A DNA stretch of 64,000 bases from positions 8,928,001-8,992,000 of the forward strand of contig NZ_CP107935.1 of assembly GCF_036038375.1 (NCBI RefSeq), in the 5' to 3' direction. This DNA comes from Streptomyces sp. NBC_00414 (GTDB lineage Bacteria > Actinomycetota > Actinomycetes > Streptomycetales > Streptomycetaceae). Of this stretch, positions 7,527 to 16,516 are shown one piece after another (within the stretch, counting starts at the first letter, position 1; every line of letters begins with the position of its first letter). The notes below the pieces were generated by a model. It was not told the origin of the DNA, made no database searches, and was given only the letters and a program-made list of their open reading frames with translations. Made by a program: the position numbers and the translations under genes.

Positions 7527-8912
7527 ATGTCCGGCAACACCATCACGCAGTCCGTCATGTCCGGCTCGAAAGGCCCTGTCGGTGTCGGGGACCCGTTCGC
7601 CGCCACCGCGTCCGCCGTCACCACGAACGCGGCAGTCGCCCCGGCCTCGCCGACGACATACGTCCAGAGCCGCGCCGCCCGAGAGCTTGGGCTCAAGCGA
7701 GGCGAGTTCGACCTCGCCGTACGGCTCGGGCGCATCCGCACGACGCCCGACGAAGGTGGCGGAGGACGCCGCGTCACCTGCGCGGAGATCGAGAGGGTGA
7801 GGTCGGAGGAAGGTTTCCCGGAGGCCTTGCGGGAACGGATCAAAGCGGTGGGGACCTCGGAAGGCGCGGCCCTCATGGACGTCACGACCGCTCGTTTCAC
7901 GCGTTTCGCCCGTCTGGGCCTTGTGACGCCCGTAAAGTTCTATTTGAACCGCTACAGGGCTGTGGTGTGGCTGTATCTGGCCGAGGAGCTGCGGCGGTTC
8001 GCCGAGGACGAGAAGAACGCGCCGCTACTGAACGGCCGTCTGCCCGAGGGGCTTCGCGGCCAACTGGAAGAGGGCCTGGATCTGCGGGCCCGGAACTGGC
8101 GAGGACGGCACCTCGGCTTCCTGCTTCGGCAGACCGAGGATCCATGGGCCCGTGCCGCGGCCGCGGCATCGCTGCTCGATCCCGGCCAGGTCGCCGAGAC
8201 CGTCACCGACCCCTATGAGCGGGCTTACCTGGACCGGTATCAGCCCGAACCGAACCCCCGCGGCGCGCCCGACACACCCGTCGGCCGAATCACCGCCCGG
8301 ATCATGACAGCGGCGGATCCGGACGAGATCAGCTGGCTCCGGGCCGACTTGGCGAACGGACTCGACGAGGCGCGCGAGCACCGAGCAGCACCGCGACCGA
8401 CGACGAAGCCCGTGATCCAGGAGATGGGCCACGACCGGTCGGCCCATCTCGCGAACCACCGGGTGCCTACCGAGCACCGACAGCTCGCTGAGCTACGGCG
8501 GGCCACCAAGCTGCGGCACCCGTCCGGAACCGGAGTGCGACGTCCGGCCGAGCGGCAACGACCTGCCGAGCAACGGCGACCGACGGACCGGCGACGGTCG
8601 GCCGAAGCATTGCATCCCCCCGGCGTACGGCGTCAGGCCGAAGCACTGCAGTCGGCGGGAGCACGGCGTCCGGTCGAATCGCTGCATCCCTCCGAAGCAC
8701 GACGGCCGACCGAGGCACGGCACCCGGCCGAGGAACGCCATCCAGCCGAGCCATGGCACCCCGCCGAAGGGCGACCTCCGGCCGAGCCGCGACGAACTAC
8801 CGACCCGCAACGAACTCCCCACGCGCGACGAACTGCCGAGGCGTCACACGTGATCGACGAGCCGGAACGACCCAAGGGCCTCCTCGGCTGGCTGCGACGC
8901 AGAAACCCCTGA
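7527..8912 (+). CDS. DUF6397 family protein with degenerate Arg/Pro/Glu repeats
   Basis: A 461-residue protein. Residues about 40-250 match the Streptomyces DUF6397 family: SRAARELGLKRGEFDLAVRLGRIRT suggests a helix-turn-helix or excisionase-like start, then ALMDVTTARFTRFARLGL and VKFYLNRYRAVVWLYLAEELRRF. The C-terminal third (from about residue 330) is a run of imperfect 6-10-residue units built on RRPAE, RHPAE or HPAEP. These look disordered and strongly basic, and may bind nucleic acid or be structural filler. The ATG at 7527 has GGGGGAGA upstream. It converges on tesB with a 22-base gap. Function unknown. Confidence 0.85.
   Translation: MSGNTITQSVMSGSKGPVGVGDPFAATASAVTTNAAVAPASPTTYVQSRAARELGLKRGEFDLAVRLGRIRTTPDEGGGGRRVTCAEIERVRSEEGFPEALRERIKAVGTSEGAALMDVTTARFTRFARLGLVTPVKFYLNRYRAVVWLYLAEELRRFAEDEKNAPLLNGRLPEGLRGQLEEGLDLRARNWRGRHLGFLLRQTEDPWARAAAAASLLDPGQVAETVTDPYERAYLDRYQPEPNPRGAPDTPVGRITARIMTAADPDEISWLRADLANGLDEAREHRAAPRPTTKPVIQEMGHDRSAHLANHRVPTEHRQLAELRRATKLRHPSGTGVRRPAERQRPAEQRRPTDRRRSAEALHPPGVRRQAEALQSAGARRPVESLHPSEARRPTEARHPAEERHPAEPWHPAEGRPPAEPRRTTDPQRTPHARRTAEASHVIDEPERPKGLLGWLRRRNP
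8518..8850 (+). repeat. Degenerate coding repeat array (RRPAE-type units)
   Basis: Within the DUF6397 gene, about 330 bases consist of imperfect short units with the pattern cgg/cga-ccg-gcc-gag-c. They encode repeated R-R/H-P-A/T-E motifs separated by a few residues. The units vary, so this is an old or actively drifting array. Confidence 0.7.
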
Positions 8913-8934
8913 CACGACCCACGCACGCGCCCGG

Positions 8935-9807
8935 TCAGCTTTCGAGCTTGCGGAACAGCCCCTCCTGGACGACGGAGACAAGCAGGCGTCCCTCCAGGTC
9001 ATAGATCCGGCCCCGGGCCAGCCCTCGGCCACCCGTCGCGATCGGGGACTCCTGGTCGTACAGGAACCACTCGTCGGCGCGGAACGGCCGGTGGAACCAC
9101 ATGGCGTGGTCCAGGGAAGCCATGTCGAAACCGCGCTGGCCCCAGAGGGGTTCCACCGGGATTCGGACGGCGTCCAGGAGAGTCATGTCGCTCGCATAGG
9201 TGAGCGCGCAGGTGTGGACCAGCGGGTCGTCGCCCAGAGGTCCGACGGCGCGCATCCACACGGCGCTGCGCGGTTCGGCGTTCTCGATCTCCTCGGGAGT
9301 CCAGCGCAACCGGTCCGCGTAGCGGATGTCGAAGGGCTGGCGCCGGGCCATGCGCTCCAGCGTCTCGGGGAGTACGCCCAGATGTTCCTTGATCTCCTGA
9401 GTGACGCTCGGTAGCGACTCGGGATCCGGGACCTCACGGGCCGGCGGCAGCTGGTGCTCGAAGCTCCCTACCTCAGGCTTGTGAAAGGAGGCGGTCAGAT
9501 TGAAGATCGTGCGGCCCTGCTGCACGGCGGTGACGCGGCGCGTGGTGAACGACCGCCCGTCCCTTATCCGTTCGACCTGGTACACGATGGGCACGCCCGG
9601 CCGGCCCGGACGCAGGAAGTACGCGTGCAGTGAGTGCACGGGCCGCTCCGAGTCCGTGGTACGGCCGGCGGCGACCAGGGCCTGGCCCGCCACCTGTCCG
9701 CCGAAGACCCGCTGCAGGGATTCCTCCGGGCTGCGGCCACGGAAGATGTTGACCTCGATCTGCTCCAGGTCGAGCAGATCGACGAGTCGTTCCGCTGGGT
9801 TCGTCAT
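8935..9807 (-). CDS. tesB: Acyl-CoA thioesterase II
   Basis: A 290-residue double-hotdog thioesterase that hydrolyses acyl-CoA to free acid and CoA. N-terminal hotdog: IFRGRSPEESLQRVFGGQVAGQAL, then HSLHAYFLRPG. C-terminal hotdog: SLDHAMWFHRPFRADEWFLYDQESP, containing the conserved Asp and Gln of the family, and GRGLARGRIYDLEGRLLVSVVQEGL. Length matches E. coli TesB. The ATG at 9807 begins MTNPAERLVDLLDLE. It lies 19 bases downstream of the helicase on the same strand and is probably co-transcribed. Confidence 0.92.
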   Translation of the reverse strand: MTNPAERLVDLLDLEQIEVNIFRGRSPEESLQRVFGGQVAGQALVAAGRTTDSERPVHSLHAYFLRPGRPGVPIVYQVERIRDGRSFTTRRVTAVQQGRTIFNLTASFHKPEVGSFEHQLPPAREVPDPESLPSVTQEIKEHLGVLPETLERMARRQPFDIRYADRLRWTPEEIENAEPRSAVWMRAVGPLGDDPLVHTCALTYASDMTLLDAVRIPVEPLWGQRGFDMASLDHAMWFHRPFRADEWFLYDQESPIATGGRGLARGRIYDLEGRLLVSVVQEGLFRKLES

Positions 9808-9826
9808 GTGTCGCGTTCTCCTGTGC

Positions 9827-12340
9827 TCACAGCTGGCCGACGGCGGTGACCTTGACGATGGCACGTCCCTCGGCGTCGGAGGCCACGAGGTCGATCTCCG
9901 CGCTGATGCCCCAGTCATGATCGCCGTTCGGGTCGGCGAACGTCTGCCGGACTCGCCACAGACCGTTCTCCGGCTGCTCCTCGATCTGCAGGAGTTTGGG
10001 GCCACGCGCGTCGGGGCCGGTGCCGAGGTCGTCGTACTCGTCCCAGTAGTCGTCCATCGCCGCGCCCCAGGCATCGGCGTCCCAGCCGGCCTCGGAGTCC
10101 AGCTCGCCGAGTTCCGAGACATGGTCGAGGGCGGCGAGCTCCACGCGCCGGAACATGGCGTTGCGGACGAGGACCCGGAAGGCGCGCCCGTTGGCCGTGA
10201 CCGGCTTGACCTGGTCGGCCCGCTCCTGAGCCTCCTCGGCCGTCATCACCTCGGGGTTGGCGAGCTGTTCCCACTCGTCGAGGAGGCTGGAGTCGACCTG
10301 ACGCACCATCTCGCCGAGCCAGGCGATCAGGTCCTCCAGGTCCTCCGACTTCAGGTCGTCCGGGACGGTGTGGTCAAGGGCCTTGTAGGCGCTCGCCAGG
10401 TAGCGGAGCACGATGCCCTCGGTGCGGGCGAGCTCGTAATGGGACACGAACTCGGTGAAGGTCATCGCCCGTTCGTACATGTCCCGGATGACGGACTTCG
10501 GGGAGAGGGGATGGTCGCCCACCCACGGGTGGCTCTTGCGGTAGGTGTCGTACCCGTGGAAGAGCAGCTCTTCCAGCGGCTTGGGGTACGACACGTCCTG
10601 GAGCCGTTCCATGCGCTCCTCGTACTCGACACCGTCCGCCTTCATCGCCCCCACGGCCTCACCGCGAGCCTTGTTCTGCTGGGCGGCGAGAATCTGCCGC
10701 GGGTCGTCCAGCGTGGACTCCACGACGGACACCATGTCCAGGGCGTAAGAAGGCGATTCGGGATCCAGGAGCTCGAACGCGGCAAGGGCGAAGGTCGACA
10801 GAGGCTGGTTGAGAGCGAAGTTCTGCTGCAGGTCGACGGTGAGGCGCACGATGCGCCCTTCCGCGTCCGGAGTGTCGAGCTTCTCCACGACCCCGCCGTC
10901 GAGGAGCGAGCGGTAGATGGCGATCGCCCGCCTGATGTGGCGCAGCTGCTGCTTGCGCGGCTCGTGGTTGTCCTCCAGCAGATGACGCATCGCGGCGAAG
11001 GCGTTGCCGGGCCGGGCGATCACGGACAGAAGCATCGTGTGAGTGACCCGGAAGCGCGAGGTCAGCGGTTCCGGATCGGACGAGATCAGCTTCTCGAACG
11101 TGTTGTCCGTCCAGCCCACGAAGCCTTCCGGGGCCTTCTTGCGCACCACCTTGCGGCGCTTCTTCGGATCGTCGCCTGCCTTGGCGAGGGCCTTCTCGTT
11201 CTCCACGACATGCTCGGGAGCCTGCGCCACGACAAAGCCCGCCGTGTCGAAGCCGGCCCGGCCGGCCCGGCCCGCGATCTGGTGGAACTCCCGCGCGCGC
11301 AGCGTCCGTACGCGAGTGCCGTCGTACTTCGCCAGAGCGGTGAACAGGACGGTGCGGATGGGCACGTTGACGCCGACACCGAGGGTGTCCGTGCCGCAGA
11401 TGACCTTCAGCAGGCCGGCCTGCGCCAGTTTCTCCACCAGGCGGCGGTACTTGGGCAGCATGCCGGCGTGGTGCACACCGATGCCGTGCCGTACGTAGCG
11501 GGAGAGGTTACGGCCGAACTTGGTGGTGAAGCGGAAGTTGCCGATCAGCGCGGCGATCTGGTCCTTCTCCTCACGCGTGCACATGTTGATGCTCATCAGT
11601 GCCTGCGCCCGCTCCACGGCCTGGGCCTGGGTGAAGTGCACGATGTAGACGGGCGCCTGCCTCGTCTCAAGAAGCTCGGTGAGCGTCTCGGTGAGTGGCG
11701 TCAGCTTGTACTCGTAGGAGAGAGGGACAGGACGGGTCGCCGAGCGGACCACCGAGGTGGGACGACCGGTCCGCCGGGTCAGGTCCTCCTCGAACATCGA
11801 GACGTCGCCGAGCGTCGCCGACATGAGGATGAACTGAGCCTGCGGCAGTTCGAGGATCGGGATCTGCCAGGCCCAGCCGCGGTCGGCCTCGGCGTAGAAG
11901 TGGAACTCGTCCATCACGACCTGGCCGACGTCGGCCCGCTTGCCGTCGCGCAGCGCGATCGACGCCAGAACCTCGGCGGTACAGCAGATGACCGGGGCGT
12001 CGGCGTTCACGGACGCGTCGCCGGTCAGCATGCCGACGTTCTCGGTACCGAACATCTTGCACAGCTCGAAGAACTTCTCCGAGACGAGCGCCTTGATCGG
12101 CGCCGTGTAGAAGGTGACCTCGTCACGGGCGAGCGCCGCGAAGTGCGCACCCGCGGCGATCATGCTCTTGCCGGACCCGGTGGGCGTCGAGACGATCACG
12201 TTCGCACCCGAGACCACCTCGATCAGCGCCTCCTCCTGGTGGGGATAGAGGGTGAGACCGCGTTCCCCGGCCCACGACTCGAAGGCTTCGTAGAGGGCGT
12301 CGGGATCTGCGGTCTGCGGCAGCTGATCGATAAGGGTCAC
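9827..12340 (-). CDS. DEAD/DEAH-box RNA helicase with DUF3516 C-terminus
   Basis: An 837-residue superfamily 2 helicase. Motif I is TPTGSGKS at about residues 52-59; Walker B/DEAH reads MDEFHFYAEADRGW and motif III reads LMSATLGD. The second RecA domain has YIVHFTQAQAVERA, HHAGMLPKYRRLVE and motif VI QIAGRAGRAG. The last 400 residues are the actinobacterial DUF3516 region. It is related to Ski2/Mtr4-like helicases and probably acts in RNA turnover or remodelling. I take the GTG at 12340, giving MTLIDQLPQTADPDALYEAF, the usual family start. It is divergent from the YdjM-like gene. Confidence 0.92.
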   Translation of the reverse strand: MTLIDQLPQTADPDALYEAFESWAGERGLTLYPHQEEALIEVVSGANVIVSTPTGSGKSMIAAGAHFAALARDEVTFYTAPIKALVSEKFFELCKMFGTENVGMLTGDASVNADAPVICCTAEVLASIALRDGKRADVGQVVMDEFHFYAEADRGWAWQIPILELPQAQFILMSATLGDVSMFEEDLTRRTGRPTSVVRSATRPVPLSYEYKLTPLTETLTELLETRQAPVYIVHFTQAQAVERAQALMSINMCTREEKDQIAALIGNFRFTTKFGRNLSRYVRHGIGVHHAGMLPKYRRLVEKLAQAGLLKVICGTDTLGVGVNVPIRTVLFTALAKYDGTRVRTLRAREFHQIAGRAGRAGFDTAGFVVAQAPEHVVENEKALAKAGDDPKKRRKVVRKKAPEGFVGWTDNTFEKLISSDPEPLTSRFRVTHTMLLSVIARPGNAFAAMRHLLEDNHEPRKQQLRHIRRAIAIYRSLLDGGVVEKLDTPDAEGRIVRLTVDLQQNFALNQPLSTFALAAFELLDPESPSYALDMVSVVESTLDDPRQILAAQQNKARGEAVGAMKADGVEYEERMERLQDVSYPKPLEELLFHGYDTYRKSHPWVGDHPLSPKSVIRDMYERAMTFTEFVSHYELARTEGIVLRYLASAYKALDHTVPDDLKSEDLEDLIAWLGEMVRQVDSSLLDEWEQLANPEVMTAEEAQERADQVKPVTANGRAFRVLVRNAMFRRVELAALDHVSELGELDSEAGWDADAWGAAMDDYWDEYDDLGTGPDARGPKLLQIEEQPENGLWRVRQTFADPNGDHDWGISAEIDLVASDAEGRAIVKVTAVGQL

Positions 12341-12485
12341 ACACCCATCTTGCCTGTCATCCCACCCGATGAGGGAATCGGATGCGAGGCCGAAGATCAC
12401 GAACGCTACGCTGTGTCGCCGACCAGGTGTCAGCTCACTCGGGCAACTGGCAGTCAGTACAAGAGGAATGGGGCGGGGCACGGCC

Positions 12486-13280
12486 ATGATGGGACCAGCA
12501 CACTCACTGTCCGGGGCGGCGGCCTGGCTGGGCGTCGGAGCGGCAGCGGCCGCCGCCGGCCACACGATGCCCTGGCCGGTCCTGGTGGCCGGCGCGCTGA
12601 TCTGCGCGGGTGCCGCGCTCGCCCCGGATCTGGATCACAAGGCCGCCACGATCTCGCGGGCCTTCGGACCCGTCTCCCGGGGCCTGTGCGAGATCGTCGA
12701 CAAGCTCTCGTACGCCGTCTACAAGGGGACGAAGAAGCCCGGCGACCCGAGCCGGTCCGGTGGCCACCGGACCCTTACGCACACCTGGCTGTGGGCGGTG
12801 CTGATCGGCGCCGGAGCGTCGGTCCTCGCGATCACGGGAGGCCGCTGGGCGGTGCTGGCGCTGCTGTTCGTCCACATGGTGCTCGCCATCGAGGGGCTGC
12901 TGTGGCGGGCGACGCGTGGCTCCAGCTCCGACGTCCTGGTCTGGCTGCTGGCCGCGACGAGTGCGTGGATCATCGCGGGAGTGCTGGACAAGCCGGGCAA
13001 CGGCGCCGACTGGCTCTTCACGGAGCCGGGCCAGGAATACCTGTGGCTCGGACTGCCGATCGTCCTCGGGGCGCTGGTTCACGACATCGGGGACGCGCTG
13101 ACGGTGTCGGGCTGCCCGATACTGTGGCCGATCCCGGTCGGCCGCAAGCGCTGGTACCCGATCGGGCCGCCCAAGGTGCTGCGCTTCAGGGCGGGCAGCT
13201 GGGTGGAGCTGAAGGTGCTGATGCCCGCGTTCATGGTGCTGGGCGGGGTGGGCGGCGCGGCCGCGCTCAACTTCATCTGA
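12486..13280 (+). CDS. YdjM-family membrane-bound metal-dependent hydrolase
   Basis: A 264-residue integral membrane protein with five to six hydrophobic helices. Polar motifs typical of the YdjM/LexA-binding family occur at the start (GPAHSLSGAAAW), at APDLDHKAATISRAFGPVSRGL near residue 44, and at RSGGHRTLTHTWLW near 92; LVHDIGDALTVSGCPILWP lies near the C-terminus. The His/Asp motifs resemble metal-binding phospholipase-C-like sites. The ATG at 12486 gives MMGPAHS; an ATG at 12468 is also in frame but has its AGAGG too close. It is divergent from the DUF3516 helicase. Activity is not established for most members. Confidence 0.85.
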   Translation: MMGPAHSLSGAAAWLGVGAAAAAAGHTMPWPVLVAGALICAGAALAPDLDHKAATISRAFGPVSRGLCEIVDKLSYAVYKGTKKPGDPSRSGGHRTLTHTWLWAVLIGAGASVLAITGGRWAVLALLFVHMVLAIEGLLWRATRGSSSDVLVWLLAATSAWIIAGVLDKPGNGADWLFTEPGQEYLWLGLPIVLGALVHDIGDALTVSGCPILWPIPVGRKRWYPIGPPKVLRFRAGSWVELKVLMPAFMVLGGVGGAAALNFI

Positions 13281-13396
13281 AGCCGACCGGCCGGGGCGAG
13301 GGGACGGGTACAGCCGCCGACCGACAGCCCGCCACCGCCGTCACCTGCCGCTGGGCAGAACCCGTCCGGCGCGGGGAGGCACCCGTCCCGACCGGG

Positions 13397-13678
13397 TCAC
13401 TCCACGTCGCCCCCGCTCGACGCCTTGTCCTGGCCCCCACTGCCGTACCGCTTCTCGAAGCGGGCGACCCGTCCCTCGGTGTCCACGGTCCTGGCCGTGC
13501 CCGTGTAGAAGGGATGGCTCTCCGAGGAGATCTCCACATCCACGACGGGGTACGTCTGGCCGTCGTCCCACTCGATGGTCTGGTCGCTGGCCGCGGTGGA
13601 GCGGGTCAGGAAGGCGTACCCGGCCGCGCGGTCGCGGAAGACGACGGAGTGGTAGTCGGGGTGCTTGTCCTGCTTCAT
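13397..13678 (-). CDS. rpmE2: 50S ribosomal protein L31 type B (zinc-independent)
   Basis: A 93-residue L31. It opens MKQDKHPDYHSVVFRD and has SHPFYTGTARTVDTEGRVARFEKRYG. The CxxC zinc ligands of the type A protein are absent, which defines the C-minus paralogue that replaces the zinc form under zinc limitation. In Streptomyces such copies are usually Zur-controlled, but I see no AT-rich Zur box in the 55 bases upstream. Short spacing to the DUF5709 gene suggests read-through from there. An AAGGAG Shine-Dalgarno precedes the start. Confidence 0.95.
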   Translation of the reverse strand: MKQDKHPDYHSVVFRDRAAGYAFLTRSTAASDQTIEWDDGQTYPVVDVEISSESHPFYTGTARTVDTEGRVARFEKRYGSGGQDKASSGGDVE

Positions 13679-13733
13679 GAGTGCTCCTTGCCTGAGGGAG
13701 GGGTGCGGGGACAGGGCGGGGCAGGAGTCGAGG

Positions 13734-14204
13734 TCAGCCGGACACGGAGTCCTCGTCGACGATGTGCATGGCGGCCTCCTCCGCCGAGGCGGCCGCTCCG
13801 TCGATGCCCACGTCGGTGGCGATCAGCCCGCTCTCGTCGTCCTCGTGCGCGCCTTCTCCGGGGGCCACGAGACGTCCGGAGCGGATGGTGCCCACTTCGT
13901 TGTCCAGGGGCTCGCCGTCAGAGTCGGGACAGTCTCCGATGCCGTCGCCGTCGGGGGCCGCGATGTCCGGAAGTTCTTCCGCGAGACGTTCGTCGAGGGT
14001 CTCGCCGCGGTGGCGCTCGGCCGCTGTCACGTCTTTGCGTTCCACCGCCCAGGGACGTTCGGGAGGTGACCAGCCGCGATCCAGAGGGTCGCTCACACCG
14101 TCCGTTTCGAGTGTGTCCTCGGCGTCGAGCAGTCCGGCGTCGTCCTGAACCTCGGATCCGTCGGGCTGGTAGACATCGTCTCCCCAGCCGTCGGCGCTGT
14201 CCAC
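13734..14204 (-). CDS. DUF5709 family acidic protein
   Basis: A 156-residue, strongly acidic protein matching the actinobacterial DUF5709 family. It has the typical opening DSADGWGDDVYQPDGSEVQDDAG, then LDRGWSPPERPWAVER, ETLDERLAEELPD and GRLVAPGEGAHEDDESGLIATDVGIDG, ending in SAEEAAMHIV. The start is a GTG at 14204 with GGAGGT 6 nt upstream. No enzymatic motif is visible and the family has no assigned function. L31 lies 55 bases downstream on the same strand. Confidence 0.88.
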   Translation of the reverse strand: MDSADGWGDDVYQPDGSEVQDDAGLLDAEDTLETDGVSDPLDRGWSPPERPWAVERKDVTAAERHRGETLDERLAEELPDIAAPDGDGIGDCPDSDGEPLDNEVGTIRSGRLVAPGEGAHEDDESGLIATDVGIDGAAASAEEAAMHIVDEDSVSG

Positions 14205-14725
14205 GGGTACCTCCAGGTGGTGCGGGCCGGTCTGCTGTCACCGCGTTCGGCGGCGGGTGCGCGGACCGCTCGGCCCAGGCCTCGTCCGTACGGAACACGT
14301 GGAACCGGGCGGTTCCGGGGTGTTCCCCGAGCCGGTGCCGACATCCACACTTCCACCCACCTTCGACACCGCGCAACGGCACGGAGCCCTGCCGAGCACG
14401 TCGGACGGCTCATGGGAGCGCGGACAGGGGCCGGTCGGCGAGCTCGACGCGGTGGCGGACCGGCCCGATCACGAGCGGATCCCCCACCGGTCCCGGCCTG
14501 CCGGATACCGCCGTCCCCGAGGCCGCCCCGCCCGGTACCGGTCCGCCCGACACGGGACGGTCCGATCCCGGACCGGGCGATCCCGGACCCGGACCCGGTG
14601 ATCCAGGACGGGGCGATGTCGGATGGACCGGTCCCGCAAGGACCGGTACCGGGCGAACCGCTCCCGAGCAGACCGCTCCCGGGTGGGCCGGTCCCGGACA
14701 GGCCAAGGGGCGGGTGGGCGCCCGC
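14205..14725. other. Intergenic region with degenerate GGTCCC-type repeats
   Basis: A 521-base gap between the exporter stop and the DUF5709 start. From about 14470 to 14715 it is dominated by imperfect short units such as ccggtccc, ccgatcccg, ccgctcccg and accggtacc. No ORF crossing it has a recognisable domain or a good start site. It should contain the DUF5709 promoter near its left end; the repeats lie directly downstream of the ABC operon. Confidence 0.6.
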
Positions 14726-16516
14726 TCACCCGTGCCAGGACCGCCACAGTGCCGCGTACGCGCCGTCCGCGGCGACCAGCTGGTCGTGGCTGCCGAGCTC
14801 GCTGATGCGGCCGTTCTCGACGACGGCGATGACGTCCGCGTCGTGGGCGGTGTGCAGCCGGTGGGCGATGGCGACCACGGTGCGGCCGTCGAGGACCCGT
14901 GCCAGGGAGCGCTCCAGGTGCCGGGCCGCCCGCGGGTCGAGGAGCGAGGTGGCCTCGTCCAGGACCAGTGTGTGCGGGTCGGCGAGCACCAGGCGCGCCA
15001 GCGCGATCTGCTGGGCCTGGGCCGGTGTGAGCGCGACACCGCCCGAGCCGACCTCGGTGTCGAGCCCGTCGTCCAGCGCCCGCGCCCACCCGTCGGCGTC
15101 GACCGCGCCGAGGGCGGCCCACAGCTCGGCGTCGTCGGCACCCGTGCGGGCGAGGAGCAGGTTGTCGCGCAGGGCGCCCACGAAGACGTGGTGCTCCTGG
15201 TTGACCAGCGCCACATGGGAGCGCACCCGTTCCGCGGACATGCCGGACAGCTCGGCGCCGCCCAGGGTGACCTTGCCCGTGCGGGGTGCGTAGATCCCGG
15301 CGAGCAGCCTGCCCAGCGTGGACTTGCCCGCGCCGGACGGGCCGACCAGGGCCAGCCGGGTGCCGGGCGCGACCTCCAGGGAGACCTTGCGCAGCACGTC
15401 GACGCCCGCCCGGTAGCCGAAGTGCACCTCGTCGGCGTGCACGTCACGCCCGTCGGGGGCCAGCGACCCGTCACCCGCGTCCGGCTCGATCTCCCGGACG
15501 CCCACCAGCCGGGCCAGCGACACCTGGGCCACCTGGAGCTCGTCGTACCAGCGCAGGATCAGGCCCACCGGGTCGACGAGCATCTGGGCGATCAGGGCAC
15601 CCGTCGTCAGCTGGCCCACGTCGATCCAGCCCTGGAGGACGAAGTACCCGCCGATCATCAGGACCGAGCCGAGGACCGTGGTGTGGGTGGCGTTGATGGC
15701 GGGGAAGAGCACCGACCGCAGCCAGAGGGTGTACCGCTCCCAGGCGGTCCACTCCTTGACGCGCTGGTCCGACAGGGCGATCCGGCGCTCACCGAGGCGG
15801 TGGGCCTCGACGGTGCGCCCGGCGTCCACGGTCTCGGCGAGCACGGCGGCCACGGCGGCGTAACCGGCGGCCTCGGAGCGGTAGCCGGACGCCGCGCGCT
15901 TGAAGTACCAGCGGCAGCCGACCACCAGGATCGGGACGGCGACCAGCACCGCGGGCGCGAGCGGCGGCGCGGTCACGACGAGCCCGCCGAGCAGCAGTGC
16001 CACCCACACCACGGCGATGGCCAGCTGCGGCACGGCCTCGCGCATGGCGTTGGCCAGCCGGTCGATGTCGGTGGTGATCCGGGAGAGCAGATCGCCCGTA
16101 CCGGCCCGTTCCAGGACGCCGGGCGGCAGCCCCACCGCCCGGACGAGGAAGTCCTCGCGCAGGTCGGCCAGCATCCGCTCGCCGAGCATGGCGCCACGCA
16201 GCTGCACCTGGTGCACGAACACCGCCTGCACGACCAGGGCGAGGACGAACAGTGCGAGGGTGCGCTCCAGGTGGAGTTCGCGTGCGGCGGTCGCGCCGTC
16301 GGAGACGTGCTGGACCAGGGAGCCCAGCAGATAGGGGCCCACCATCGAGGAGACGACGGCGACCGTGTTGACGGCGACGAGCACCAGGAAGGTCCGGCGG
16401 TGCCGGCGGAACAGTTCGGCCACGTAGGCGCGTACTGTCGCGGGGGCGCCGACGGGCAGGGTCTCCGCGGTCGTCGGGGCCGCCGGGTCGTAGGCCGGTG
16501 GGGCCACGCCGATCAT
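14726..16516 (-). CDS. ABC exporter half, catalytic Walker A/B subunit
   Basis: A 596-residue fused membrane-ATPase exporter half. Six TM helices span residues about 40-310. Walker A is GPSGAGKST near 392, Walker B is LVLDEATS near 517 and the H-loop is AIAHRLHT near 550; all are intact. The signature normally reading LSGGQ is LTPAQAQQ near 496. The ATG overlaps the stop of the partner gene (ATGA at 16513-16516), so the two are coupled and should form a heterodimer. The usual role is efflux of drugs, lipids or peptides; the substrate is unknown. Start MIGVAPPAYDP. Confidence 0.9.
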   Translation of the reverse strand: MIGVAPPAYDPAAPTTAETLPVGAPATVRAYVAELFRRHRRTFLVLVAVNTVAVVSSMVGPYLLGSLVQHVSDGATAARELHLERTLALFVLALVVQAVFVHQVQLRGAMLGERMLADLREDFLVRAVGLPPGVLERAGTGDLLSRITTDIDRLANAMREAVPQLAIAVVWVALLLGGLVVTAPPLAPAVLVAVPILVVGCRWYFKRAASGYRSEAAGYAAVAAVLAETVDAGRTVEAHRLGERRIALSDQRVKEWTAWERYTLWLRSVLFPAINATHTTVLGSVLMIGGYFVLQGWIDVGQLTTGALIAQMLVDPVGLILRWYDELQVAQVSLARLVGVREIEPDAGDGSLAPDGRDVHADEVHFGYRAGVDVLRKVSLEVAPGTRLALVGPSGAGKSTLGRLLAGIYAPRTGKVTLGGAELSGMSAERVRSHVALVNQEHHVFVGALRDNLLLARTGADDAELWAALGAVDADGWARALDDGLDTEVGSGGVALTPAQAQQIALARLVLADPHTLVLDEATSLLDPRAARHLERSLARVLDGRTVVAIAHRLHTAHDADVIAVVENGRISELGSHDQLVAADGAYAALWRSWHG

